Origin: CAZJYC01 sp964550165
Lineage (GTDB): Bacteria; Acidobacteriota; Aminicenantia; Aminicenantales; Aminicenantaceae
Direction of reading: 5' to 3'
Length of the DNA: 64,000 nucleotides
NCBI GenBank assembly: GCA_964550165.1
Contig: CAZJYC010000004.1
Span: forward strand, 8,837 to 72,836
Below the pieces are notes generated by a model. The model worked only from the letters and a program-made list of their open reading frames with translations. It ran no database searches and had not been told where the DNA came from. The translations under genes and the position numbers were made by a program. Shown piece by piece: positions 8,071-16,448 of this stretch (position 1 is the first letter of the stretch; each line of letters opens with the position of its first letter).

Positions 8071-8715
8071 ATGAAAAAGCTGTGGATGATGATTATATTG
8101 ATTCTGTTATCAGCGGCAACCCTCTCATCAGCCGCAAAAAGCCGGTGGGCCTTTGAGGCATTTTTTGGCGCGGCCTGGAGTATTTCCACGCCTTTGAGTA
8201 TCCATCAATACGGTGAGGACCGCATTTATTTGATCGCAAGATACAACAATGAACCGTTTAAAGAATCGCCCTATTACGCCTGGAGAATATCCAGATGGAA
8301 GCGGAATCGTGCCTGGGAATTTGAGCTAGTTCACCATAAGATTATTCTGTCCAATCGTCCGCAAGAAGTTCAGTATTTCGCGATAACTCATGGTTATAAC
8401 CTTATCACCGTTAACAGGGCCTGGTCGTATGGCAGCTGGGTCTGGCGGGTGGGCGCTGGACTTGTTGCCGCCCATCCGGAAAGCACAATTCGGGAAAAGA
8501 GTCTATCCTGGGGAGAAGGGCTCGACGGTTTCTACATCACTGGCCCCACAGTCCAGGCCGCATTGGAAAAAAAATTCCTGATTTTCGGCAGACTTTTTGC
8601 CGTTTTTGAAGGAAAATTTACCGCATCTTATGCGGTCGTGCCCATTCAAGACGGGAATGCTTATGCGCCAAACGTAGCCCTGCATGGGCTCTTTGGACTC
8701 GGATATTGGTTTTAG
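8071..8715 (+). CDS. Exported, probably outer-membrane protein of unknown function
   Basis: 214 residues with a strong ribosome-binding site (AAGGAG, 7 bases before ATG). The signal peptide MKKLWMMIILILLSAATLSSA is clear. The mature part is rich in Trp, Tyr and Gly (YGSWVWRVGAGLVAAHP) and ends in GLGYWF, an aromatic C-terminal residue typical of BAM-inserted barrels. It ends 15 bp before namZ, so the two are probably cotranscribed. I recognise no family. Confidence 0.68.
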   Translation: MKKLWMMIILILLSAATLSSAAKSRWAFEAFFGAAWSISTPLSIHQYGEDRIYLIARYNNEPFKESPYYAWRISRWKRNRAWEFELVHHKIILSNRPQEVQYFAITHGYNLITVNRAWSYGSWVWRVGAGLVAAHPESTIREKSLSWGEGLDGFYITGPTVQAALEKKFLIFGRLFAVFEGKFTASYAVVPIQDGNAYAPNVALHGLFGLGYWF

Positions 8716-8730
8716 AAAGGAAAAATCAAA

Positions 8731-10050
8731 ATGAGCGCTTCACAGACGGCAATTTTTTTGGTTATTTTGGCCTCCGTGCTGCTCGTGACTTCCGCATCAT
8801 GTCAGCAGGAAGGCGCACGCCCGCAAGGGCAGAATCCCGTAAAGCCTGGATTGGAAGTATTTCTCGAGAAACATCTCTCCCTTGTCAAAGGAAAAAGAGT
8901 GGGTTTGATTACAAATCCTACAGGGGTTGACACTCACCTCCAGAGCATCATCGACTCATTCAGCAGGATTAGCGCTGTCAACCTGGTCGCGCTCTATGGA
9001 CCCGAGCATGGAGTGAGAGGCAATGCCCAGGCCGGCGAATATGTCCCTTTCTACCTGGATGAAAAATATAATCTTCCGGTCTTCAGCCTTTATGGCCAAT
9101 CCCGGAAGCCAGAGAAAGATATGCTTAAGAATATCGACGCCTATATGCGCTCTTTTGACACCGCAGCGCTCGGAAAAATCCCGGATAGAAAAATGGTGGA
9201 GAGCATCGATGTTTTGATCTTTGACCTTCAGGATGTAGGAACTAGAATCTATACCTATATCGCTACCATGGCCTACGCGATGCAGGCCTGCGCGGAATAC
9301 GGAATGGATTTTATTGTTCTGGACAGGCCCAATCCCATAAACGGCATGGACATGGAGGGCCCGCTGCTGGAATACCCGGAATACAGCTCTTTTGTCGGCC
9401 TTTACCCTATACCCGTCAGGCATGGCATGACTGCTGGAGAGCTGGCCAAGTTTTTCAACGACAATTTCCTTGAGAAAAAAGCCAACCTGACCGTAATTCC
9501 CATGGAGGGATGGAGGAGGGAGATGTGGTACGATGAGACATCGCTTCCCTGGGTTTTTCCCTCTCCAAACATGCCCGGCCCGGACACGGCCACAGTTTAT
9601 CCTGGCCAGGTCTTTCTGGAAGGGACAAACGTATCCGAAGGGAGGGGGACGACAAAGCCCTTTGAAATCTTCGGTGCTCCCTGGATCGACGGCCATGAGC
9701 TTGCGCAAAAACTTAACGCACTCAACTTGCCCGGGGTCAGATTCAGAGAAGCCTGGTTTGCTCCAACATTCTCCAAGTTTGCAGGCGAGCTGTGCGGAGG
9801 AGCCCAAATCCATATCATAGACAGAAGCCAGTACAGGCCGTTTGAAACGACGCTTTACATCCTAAAAACCATAATGGCTCTGTATCCTGGCTATTTCGAG
9901 TTCCATAAAGACTACATGGATAGGATTATGGGAACGTCAACAATAAGGGAATCCCTTGAAAAAGGCGTTGATATCAAAGAAATTATTAAAAGCTACGAAG
10001 AGGACTTAAAGACCTTTTCCCAGCGCAGAAGACCCTATTTGCTTTATTAG
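8731..10050 (+). CDS. namZ: NamZ-like exo-beta-N-acetylmuramidase (DUF1343), lipoprotein
   Basis: 439 residues of the DUF1343 family, in which NamZ of Tannerella was shown to release N-acetylmuramic acid from non-reducing ends of peptidoglycan fragments (family GH171). Characteristic blocks are KGKRVGLITNPTGVD, YGPEHGVRG, LIFDLQDVGTRIYTYI, LDRPNPINGMDMEGPLL, PNMPGPDTATVYPG and FLEGTNVSEGRGT. The N-terminus is a lipoprotein signal with lipobox SASC, so it should be anchored in the periplasm or on the surface. The start has AAAGGA upstream. Followed at 12 bp by sixA. Role: recycling of own or foreign cell wall. Confidence 0.93.
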   Translation: MSASQTAIFLVILASVLLVTSASCQQEGARPQGQNPVKPGLEVFLEKHLSLVKGKRVGLITNPTGVDTHLQSIIDSFSRISAVNLVALYGPEHGVRGNAQAGEYVPFYLDEKYNLPVFSLYGQSRKPEKDMLKNIDAYMRSFDTAALGKIPDRKMVESIDVLIFDLQDVGTRIYTYIATMAYAMQACAEYGMDFIVLDRPNPINGMDMEGPLLEYPEYSSFVGLYPIPVRHGMTAGELAKFFNDNFLEKKANLTVIPMEGWRREMWYDETSLPWVFPSPNMPGPDTATVYPGQVFLEGTNVSEGRGTTKPFEIFGAPWIDGHELAQKLNALNLPGVRFREAWFAPTFSKFAGELCGGAQIHIIDRSQYRPFETTLYILKTIMALYPGYFEFHKDYMDRIMGTSTIRESLEKGVDIKEIIKSYEEDLKTFSQRRRPYLLY

Positions 10051-10061
10051 GAGGTGCTGCG

Positions 10062-10514
10062 ATGTTTCTCTATTTAGTCCAGCATGGTCTTTCTCTGACG
10101 GAAGAACAAAACTCTGAAAGGCCTTTAAGCCCTGAAGGCAAAAAGCAGACTCAAAAGACAGCCGCCTTCTTAAAAACGAAGAGCATCCGGGTCGACTGCC
10201 TCTGGCACAGCGCGAAATTGCGTGCAATCCAAACGGCCCAAATCATCGCCAGGGCCGTTTCTTGCTCAGAAATTCTCCAGAGGGATGATTTGAATCCTTT
10301 GGATTCGCCAGCCAGGCTCCCTGATGAGATTCAATCCCTGAACAAAAGCTTGATGATCGTCGGACATCTGCCGTTCCTCCAGAAACTGGCATCGTTACTC
10401 TTGACTGGCTCAGAAAATTATCCGTTGGTGTCCTTTAAAAACTCAGGTGTTGTCTGCTTGGAGTTTCGAGAGACCTGGAAGATTGCCTGGATATTAACTC
10501 CAGAATTGATGTGA
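10062..10514 (+). CDS. sixA: SixA-like histidine phosphatase
   Basis: 150 residues of the histidine phosphatase superfamily. The catalytic motif near the N-terminus is LVQHG, where the Arg of the classical RHG is Gln as in many SixA relatives; the phosphate-binding Arg appears in SAKLRAIQTA and the second catalytic His in VGHLP. SixA removes phosphate from phosphohistidine of signalling and PTS proteins. A strong AGGAGG lies 6 bases before ATG. Its 12-bp spacing from namZ suggests one operon, but a shared pathway is not evident. Confidence 0.88.
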   Translation: MFLYLVQHGLSLTEEQNSERPLSPEGKKQTQKTAAFLKTKSIRVDCLWHSAKLRAIQTAQIIARAVSCSEILQRDDLNPLDSPARLPDEIQSLNKSLMIVGHLPFLQKLASLLLTGSENYPLVSFKNSGVVCLEFRETWKIAWILTPELM

Positions 10515-10633
10515 GCAGCGCATTTGACTGAACTCTTTCGAAAAATTAAGGCCAAAAATCAGTGCGCTGACTGATCCACGGAGGGACATCCAAGAGTTAT
10601 GAGAGAGTTTAGCCAGAGGTAAAGCCGACGCTT

Positions 10634-11371
10634 TTACTGCAACTTTCTTATGCGGACCTGGATATCTTTGATGTCTGCGAGAAGCTCCACAATCTTGGCT
10701 GTATCTGTATCGCCATAATGATAAGGGTAGAGGATTTTGGGCCTGAATGCTCTGGCGGCATCGGCAACCATCTCCGGAGACATGGTGTAGGGAAGATTCA
10801 TGGGCAAAAATGCGATATCGATATTCTTTAAAGCCTTCATTTCCGGTGTATTTTCTGTATCTCCAGCCACATAAACTCTTTTATCTGCGAAAGTGAGGAT
10901 ATAACCGTTGCCTTCTCCTTGAGGATGATAAGGGATTCCTTGCGGTCGCTTGTGGACGATATTATAAGCAGGAACAGCCTCTATTTTAATTCCCTGCACT
11001 GTTCGCGCTTCCCCGTTTTTCATGACCTGGCCGTTTTCATGCTTCTCGGCACATTTTTCGGTGAGGATGATATCCGTGCCTTGCTTTTTGATGGTCTCGA
11101 TAGCCTTAGCATCAAAATGATCGCCGTGCTCATGGGTGATGAGGATAAGGTCAGCTTTAGGGAGAGTTTTGTAATCGGCATATCTCCCGACTGGATCGAT
11201 ATGGATTATTTTGCCGGCGAAGCTAAAGAGCAGAGTTCCGTGGCCGATGAACGTAATCTTGATTTCACCCTGTGGCGTTAGAAAGATATCCTCTTCGAAT
11301 TCCTGCTGGGCCGAGAAGGAAAAAGCCAAAAGAAACAACAGAGATGTCATCAAGACAAACGATTTTTCCAT
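10634..11371 (-). CDS. Exported metallo-beta-lactamase-fold hydrolase (UlaG-like)
   Basis: 245 residues. A signal peptide (cleavage near SFSAQ) precedes a metallo-hydrolase fold with the metal ligand motif THEHGDH, a second ligand region AGDTENTPE and the final His in YPYHYGD. This matches the UlaG/YfiT-like branch of the superfamily (L-ascorbate-6-phosphate lactonase relatives), but substrate is unknown. GGAGGG lies before the start. Third gene of a minus-strand cluster with the aldo/keto reductase (42 bp upstream) and the protein at 13649. Confidence 0.87.
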   Translation of the reverse strand: MEKSFVLMTSLLFLLAFSFSAQQEFEEDIFLTPQGEIKITFIGHGTLLFSFAGKIIHIDPVGRYADYKTLPKADLILITHEHGDHFDAKAIETIKKQGTDIILTEKCAEKHENGQVMKNGEARTVQGIKIEAVPAYNIVHKRPQGIPYHPQGEGNGYILTFADKRVYVAGDTENTPEMKALKNIDIAFLPMNLPYTMSPEMVADAARAFRPKILYPYHYGDTDTAKIVELLADIKDIQVRIRKLQ

Positions 11372-11412
11372 GATTGCCCTCCGTGGTGAATGATGATATC
11401 AATAAAGCATTC

Positions 11413-12585
11413 TCAAGCGCTCAACAGCTCATGGGCCTCGATGAGCTTTTGTTTGACCTTAAGCCCATAGGGACAGGCCGATTGACAGTATCCGGTGCAA
11501 CTCTCACAGTCAAGAGGCTTCCTTTTCTCCTCGAGTTCCGCATAATAACGCATGGCTTCTTTTTCCATGTGGTAGTCTTCAAAGTACATTTTGAAGCGGA
11601 GCACCTCGTTGACGGCGACATTATGCGGACATGAGGAGAGACATTCGCTGCAGCTGACTCTGCAGTATTGGTCTCTGGTCTGACGCTGATACTCAGCAAT
11701 CACTTTTAAATCCGCTCTGTTGAGGGGCTTGCTTGAAGCAGCCACATATTCCTCCACATGGGAGTAGCTGCTCATGGTCGGGATGCAGGTGTCAAGGTTA
11801 GGGTTGCTCAAGACCCAGCGAATTGCCGCCTGAGGATAGCTCACCTCCGGGCTGATCATAGATTTTAAGTTTCCATGTTTTCCGCCGGCAAAGACTTTCA
11901 TGGCCACAGTCCCAATTCCCTTGAGGCGGGCCTGCTCGACAAGAGGCTCGATCTCTGGCCCTTCATCATGGTTGTAGATGAAAAGAATGACCTCGGCGAA
12001 CCCGTTTTCCAGAGCCTGTTTCAGAGTGAGCTTGGCATTGTGGGTAGAAAATCCTGTGAAGCGGACTTTCCCATCCTTTTTGAGCTGAGAATAAGCCGCC
12101 TGGATCTCCTCATTATTGAGAAAAGACATGTCATTTAAGCCATGAATCATGGCCACATCGACATAGTCGGTCTGCATGCGCTTCAGACTTGCTTCGACTC
12201 TGCGGATTATATCCTCGCGATTTGACTGCTGCCGGGAGGAATAGCCATGTTTGGTGGTGATAACGACTTTATCCCTAACGTCTTTAAGAGCTTGCCCGAT
12301 GAATATCTCGCTTTTGGTGTTCAAATAGCTTTCGGCTGTATCAAAATAAGTTACACCCAAATCGTAAGCGTACCTCATGACATTCGGCTCGAAGAACGAT
12401 ATCGCCCCGCAGCCAACATCCGAGACTTTGATGCCTGTTTTTCCCAATGTGTTGTATTTTTTTATCTTAATCGGAGAGGATTCTTGAATGCTCTTTGTAT
12501 CAGCCCTCAGGCTGTTTGCGATACCAAAGCCCATAAGGCTTGAGGTGATAGCTGTTAGAAAATTTCGCCGATTGATGTTGGACAT
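11413..12585 (-). CDS. Aldo/keto reductase with C-terminal [4Fe-4S] motifs and Tat signal
   Basis: 390 residues. The N-terminus NRRNFLTAITSSLMGFGIA is a twin-arginine signal, suggesting export of a folded cofactor-bearing enzyme. The barrel contains GKTGIKVSDVGCGAISFF, FDTAESY (catalytic Tyr) and TTKHGYSS. The C-terminal part carries two cysteine clusters, CRVSCSECLSSCPHN and CESCTGYCQSACPYG, of bacterial ferredoxin type. Such AKR-ferredoxin fusions are common in anaerobes, but their substrates are mostly unknown. AGGAGG precedes the ATG. Same operon as the genes on either side. Confidence 0.92.
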   Translation of the reverse strand: MSNINRRNFLTAITSSLMGFGIANSLRADTKSIQESSPIKIKKYNTLGKTGIKVSDVGCGAISFFEPNVMRYAYDLGVTYFDTAESYLNTKSEIFIGQALKDVRDKVVITTKHGYSSRQQSNREDIIRRVEASLKRMQTDYVDVAMIHGLNDMSFLNNEEIQAAYSQLKKDGKVRFTGFSTHNAKLTLKQALENGFAEVILFIYNHDEGPEIEPLVEQARLKGIGTVAMKVFAGGKHGNLKSMISPEVSYPQAAIRWVLSNPNLDTCIPTMSSYSHVEEYVAASSKPLNRADLKVIAEYQRQTRDQYCRVSCSECLSSCPHNVAVNEVLRFKMYFEDYHMEKEAMRYYAELEEKRKPLDCESCTGYCQSACPYGLKVKQKLIEAHELLSA

Positions 12586-12599
12586 TTTTTCCTCCTGAA

Positions 12600-13649
12600 T
12601 TATTTTTTTCTTGCCCGAATGGGCAACAGCGGCTCCAGTTTCTCTCGAAGCTTGTTGTATTCCTCTGGGCCGAGGAGAATAACATAATTTTCGCTTCTGA
12701 AGTTAGGAAATAAAAATTTGGCTCCCGGGACGATTGCTTCTCTTGGCGGCTGGGAGTCAAGAAAATCGATTTCAAATTCCATATCGGCTATTTCAACAAT
12801 CAGTTTATCCCGGGCATTGAATCCGGCTCTCTGGAAACACTCATCTGTCCAGTTGGTTTCTATCTGAAGCCTGTTCCGCTGAAAACCAGAAGCAACGATG
12901 TTTCCCTTCAAGGCTGCTTCTTCAATCTCGATTTCACCCACATTCACGTCAAGATTGGAGAAAAATTCTTTCGTCAGAGGCTGATTGATTGTCGGCTCAG
13001 AGATCTCGTAGGTGCTTCCCCGCGTGCCCACTTGAGAAATGAACCAGGAAGCCGGGATCTTTACCCCGTCGATTTCCTGGTAAGGACCGTAATCATGGTT
13101 GACTTCGTATTTGCCTTCATTCGGATCAAGGCCTTTAAAGACCGCTCTCCTGAGCAGGAAATCATCGGCGTCCAGGTAGAATTCAACATCCAGGTCGTCC
13201 ACTTTCGCGGTTAGCAAATAATGCTTCTTTGGCCCATATTTTTTTAGCCCCTGAAACTTGAGCTGGTCTTTGAAGTTGACCAGGGTGAACAAGCCGGACC
13301 GGAGCAAGGCGAGTGACTGGTGCATGGCCTTCTGAACTCCCTTAAGCTCGGTCATTCGATTGAAGCAATTTCTTCTGACCTTTTGACTATCAGCGATTAT
13401 GACTTCGGTGATGATTGGGTCTTTTCCCTCTGTCATTTTCATCACGCCATCCGAGGACATAAAAAAGGTGGTTGTGCCATGTCGGAAAGAGTAATTCTTG
13501 ATCTGGGCTAAGTTCTGCTTTCCTCCCGCAGCCTGGATGCTTTTCTCGACAATCTCTTCAAGCGAGAGCTCAACCTGAGAGTGGCTGGGAAGCATAAGGA
13601 ATAAAAGAAACAAAGAGCAAACAAAAAAAATTCCGAATCGGCCTGCCAT
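12600..13649 (-). CDS. Exported protein, LolA/outer-membrane lipoprotein-sorting-like
   Basis: 349 residues with a signal peptide ending near PSHS-Q and ribosome-binding site AAGGAGG. The start of the mature part, LEEIVEKSIQAAGGKQNLAQIKNYSF, and the segments FYLDADDFLLRRAVF and GVKIPASWFIS resemble LolA/LolB-like lipid-binding barrels found in Acidobacteriota-type genomes. The C-terminal 120 residues look like an added domain. The 14-bp gap to the aldo/keto reductase argues for one transcript. Function not established. Confidence 0.72.
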   Translation of the reverse strand: MAGRFGIFFVCSLFLLFLMLPSHSQVELSLEEIVEKSIQAAGGKQNLAQIKNYSFRHGTTTFFMSSDGVMKMTEGKDPIITEVIIADSQKVRRNCFNRMTELKGVQKAMHQSLALLRSGLFTLVNFKDQLKFQGLKKYGPKKHYLLTAKVDDLDVEFYLDADDFLLRRAVFKGLDPNEGKYEVNHDYGPYQEIDGVKIPASWFISQVGTRGSTYEISEPTINQPLTKEFFSNLDVNVGEIEIEEAALKGNIVASGFQRNRLQIETNWTDECFQRAGFNARDKLIVEIADMEFEIDFLDSQPPREAIVPGAKFLFPNFRSENYVILLGPEEYNKLREKLEPLLPIRARKK

Positions 13650-14107
13650 ACATGCCTCCTTTGATAATTTTTATCGGAATTATTTTAAAAAAATTAATCT
13701 CGTTATTCAAGCGCAAAAAAATTATTTTTTTTCGTTGCTTCCTTCCGCCTCGAACAAAGCGATAGCGCGCTGTTCCAATAGGTTGATGAAACGTATCCCT
13801 GTTTGTCAAATGAGGCCGATGATTTTAAAAACCGTTAGAGATGGCAAAACAGATCTCAGTAAGCCCGAAATCTTCGGGTGATCAAGAAAATGTGTTGTGG
13901 TATAATAGCGCGTCGACTTTGGAAGAGGAATAAGATCGCATTCCCGCTTCCAAAGGCTGCTTCGCCATCTCAATTCAATATTCAGACGGGGCAAAGACTA
14001 GCTTCTTGCCGCCAAGAGAGGCCGCTCGCCTGGAATTGCTGACAAGCGGTTTTTCATGGCAAGCCGTGGGACATAGAGCGACCGTCAAAAAATTTAAGGA
14101 GCTCGCT
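13650..14107. other. Divergent intergenic region with long leader for the dsrC operon
   Basis: About 460 bases. It holds a perfect hairpin CCCGAA/TTCGGG at 13864-13878 and an extended -10 promoter at 13898-13906. If that promoter is used, dsrC has a 5' leader of nearly 200 bases with no known riboswitch motif. Confidence 0.45.
13898..13906 (+). promoter_or_regulatory. Extended -10 promoter candidate upstream of dsrC
   Basis: TGGTATAAT, an extended -10 element, lies at 13898-13906. No good -35 is visible, which extended -10 promoters tolerate. It points toward dsrC, about 200 bases downstream. Confidence 0.5.
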
Positions 14108-14428
14108 ATGCCGTTCATCGAAGATAAAGAGAAAAAAATAGAAGTCAACGAAGAAGGTTTTTTAGTCCATCATGAGGATTGGAACAGGGAAGTGGCTGAA
14201 CTTTTAGCCAGAGATGAGGAGGGAATAGAATCTTTAACTGAAGAACACTGGGCGGTTATCAATTATATTCGTGACTATTATCTTGAGAATAAACTGGCGC
14301 CGATGGTCCGTAAGCTCTGCCAGAACACAGGATTTCAGCTCAGGCACATTTATGAACTGTTCCCTTCTGGGCCTGCCAAAGGAGCCTGCAAACTCGCAGG
14401 ATTGCCCAAGCCCGATGGCTGCGTTTAG
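14108..14428 (+). CDS. dsrC: DsrC/TusE-family sulfur carrier protein
   Basis: 106 residues from ATG 14108, which has AAGGAG 7 bases upstream; an upstream extension of the frame lacks the family's sequence. It has the DsrC landmarks GFLVHHEDWN, LTEEHWAVINYIRDYY, APMVRKLCQNTGF, LFPSGPAKGAC and KLAGLPKPDGCV. Both redox cysteines of true DsrC are present, Cys94 and penultimate Cys105, spaced by ten residues; TusE proteins need only the last. In sulfate reducers DsrC carries a trisulfide made by DsrAB and reduced by the DsrMKJOP or Tmc complex. No dsrAB occurs here, but membrane and iron-sulfur partners follow directly. Confidence 0.92.
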   Translation: MPFIEDKEKKIEVNEEGFLVHHEDWNREVAELLARDEEGIESLTEEHWAVINYIRDYYLENKLAPMVRKLCQNTGFQLRHIYELFPSGPAKGACKLAGLPKPDGCV

Positions 14429-14443
14429 AAGGGAAGAATTTTC

Positions 14444-15070
14444 ATGCTTTCTGTTCTGAGGATTGCGACGTTCGTCTCCATCGCCATTTCTGTTATTTCC
14501 CTCTTTGTTCTGATTTTGAAGACCTTTTCTTTCGGCAAAAAGTCCCGCTATGCGCCTCCTCACGGAAGCGGGACAAAAGGCATCATTGACGCGTTTGGAC
14601 GAGGCATGATGCCCTGGGCGAAAGAAAGCGCATCCCATCATCTCCCCACTTATATCGGCGGCCTGCTGTACCATGCCGGCATCTTCTCCGCGCTTTTCTA
14701 TCTTCTCTCTGTCCTTATCCCTTTTGGTTTGCCGATTGCGTTCCTTACTCTCCTCCGCGCCTTTATCATCTTAAGCCTTTTGAGCGGATTTGCCCTCCTT
14801 ATCAAGAGACTCGCCGTTCCTGCCCTGAAAAGGATAAGCTGCCCGGATGATTTCGCGGCGAATATTCTTGTTGGCCTTTTCCTTTTTTCAGCCCTGGTCC
14901 ACACATATTTTGCGCGTTTGGCTCCCTTGTTCCTCTCTCTGGCTATCATCCTCTTTCTTTATATCCCCATGGGGAAAATCCGCCACTGTTTCTTCTTTTT
15001 TTACGTCAGAGTCCTCTTTGGGCTTTTTTTCGGGAGAAGGGGAGTCTTGCCCCGGAAGCAGAGGGTTTGA
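14444..15070 (+). CDS. DsrM/TmcC/NarI-like membrane subunit
   Basis: 208 residues with about six hydrophobic helices (roughly 5-25, 69-92, 95-118, 138-155, 158-176 and 182-196). Histidines lie at or near helix starts (SHHLPTY, LLYHAG, ALVHTY), as in NarI-type cytochrome b subunits that bind haem, so quinol/quinone exchange across the membrane is plausible. It sits 15 bases after dsrC and 3 bases before the iron-sulfur subunit. The order DsrC, membrane subunit, CCG-domain protein resembles the DsrMK core or the TmcBC part of the Tmc complex. Confidence 0.75.
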   Translation: MLSVLRIATFVSIAISVISLFVLILKTFSFGKKSRYAPPHGSGTKGIIDAFGRGMMPWAKESASHHLPTYIGGLLYHAGIFSALFYLLSVLIPFGLPIAFLTLLRAFIILSLLSGFALLIKRLAVPALKRISCPDDFAANILVGLFLFSALVHTYFARLAPLFLSLAIILFLYIPMGKIRHCFFFFYVRVLFGLFFGRRGVLPRKQRV

Positions 15071-15073
15071 GAC

Positions 15074-16432
15074 ATGACTGAAAAAGACGGCGGGAAAGAC
15101 TGGCTGGAAGAGAAAATCAAGGGTCTGAAACCAGAAGAATTGAAAAAGGCTATCAAGGGCTTTCAAGAGCTCATTCACTCTGAATATGCGGCCTGCCTCA
15201 ATTCTTGTGTCCATTGCGGCCTCTGCGCCGATTCCTGCCATTATTATTTAAGCAATAAGGAGACCCCCTCGCTTCCTGCCTACAAGCTCGGTCTCGTGGC
15301 CTCTGTCTTCAAAAGATATTTCAGTTTTAGCGGGAAGAACTTTCCACGCTGGGCAGGAGCCAGAGAATTCAACCCGGAAACGGTCAGAGAATGGGTGGAT
15401 ACGCTGTTTGGACGATGCACGCTCTGCGGCCGATGTTTTCTCAATTGCTCCATGGGCTTGAACATTCCTTATCTCATCCGGGCCGCGAGAAACGCTTTGG
15501 TCATTCTGAATCTTGTCCCTCCCGGCCTCGACTCTACCGTTGCCACCGCTCTCGAAAAAGGCAACAACATGGGAATTCCTAAGCAAGAATGGATTGAGAC
15601 GGTCCGCTGGCTGGAAGAAGAGCTTCAGAAGGAGGTCAGAGACCCGGAAGCCAGGCTTCCCATGGACAAAAGGGGTGAAAAGCTTTTATACACAATCAAC
15701 CCCAGGGAGCCCATGTTCTTTCCTTTATCCATCGTCGCTGCCGGCAAAATATTTTATGCAGCAAAGGAGAGCTGGACTCTGTCCAGCGAAAACTACGACC
15801 TGACAAACTATGCGTTCTACACCGGGGATGAGAGAAGCGCTGCAATCATTTCCGAGAGGCTCACCCAGTCCATGAAAAAATTGGGCTGCCAAACTCTGGT
15901 TCTCGGAGAATGTGGTCATGGTTTCATCTCCAACAGGTGGGAGAGCCCGGAGTGGCTGGGGCAAAAATATGACTTTGAGGTCAAAAGCATTCTCGAGATC
16001 GTCGAGGCTTATCTTCGCCAGGGACGGATCGGGCTCGATCCTTCCCTCAATGCTGATCCCGTAACTCTCCACGACCCCTGCAACCTCGTCCGGCTGGGAG
16101 GAATTGTGGAAGAGCAGAGATATATCCTGAAGCAGGCTGTCAGCCATTTTGCGGAGATGAGCCCCAACCGGGAAAAAAATTTTTGCTGTGGGGGAGGCGG
16201 CGGCCAACTGGCCATGAGCCGCTTCAGGCAGAGACGCCTTGACGCAGGCCGAATAAAGGCGGAGCAGATAAAAAAAACCGGCGCCAAAACTGTCGCCACT
16301 CCCTGCCACAACTGCATCGACCAGCTCATGGAGCTCAACAAGCACTACAAACTTGGAGTGGAGATAAAAACAGTCTGCGAAATTGTCGCCAAGGCCCTGG
16401 TCCTTGACAAGAACACGAAAGGCTCAGGCTGA
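15074..16432 (+). CDS. HdrD/DsrK/TmcB-like iron-sulfur oxidoreductase
   Basis: 452 residues. Two ferredoxin-type clusters are near the N-terminus (CVHCGLCADSC about residue 41 and CTLCGRCFLNC about 114). A C-terminal CCG domain is complete (HDPCNLVR, FCCGGGGG, TPCHNC), the type that binds the noncubane cluster used by heterodisulfide reductases; the first CCG repeat is degenerate (GECGHG). It is the catalytic candidate for reducing or forming disulfide or trisulfide on DsrC. Third gene of the dsrC operon; it converges with the cysteine desulfurase-like gene. Confidence 0.88.
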   Translation: MTEKDGGKDWLEEKIKGLKPEELKKAIKGFQELIHSEYAACLNSCVHCGLCADSCHYYLSNKETPSLPAYKLGLVASVFKRYFSFSGKNFPRWAGAREFNPETVREWVDTLFGRCTLCGRCFLNCSMGLNIPYLIRAARNALVILNLVPPGLDSTVATALEKGNNMGIPKQEWIETVRWLEEELQKEVRDPEARLPMDKRGEKLLYTINPREPMFFPLSIVAAGKIFYAAKESWTLSSENYDLTNYAFYTGDERSAAIISERLTQSMKKLGCQTLVLGECGHGFISNRWESPEWLGQKYDFEVKSILEIVEAYLRQGRIGLDPSLNADPVTLHDPCNLVRLGGIVEEQRYILKQAVSHFAEMSPNREKNFCCGGGGGQLAMSRFRQRRLDAGRIKAEQIKKTGAKTVATPCHNCIDQLMELNKHYKLGVEIKTVCEIVAKALVLDKNTKGSG

Positions 16433-16448
16433 ATAACAAGCGCTGACT

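Noticed and set aside
8956..9813. 285-residue frame antisense to namZ
   Set aside because: namZ is a strong family match; the antisense frame lacks a start signal and motif.
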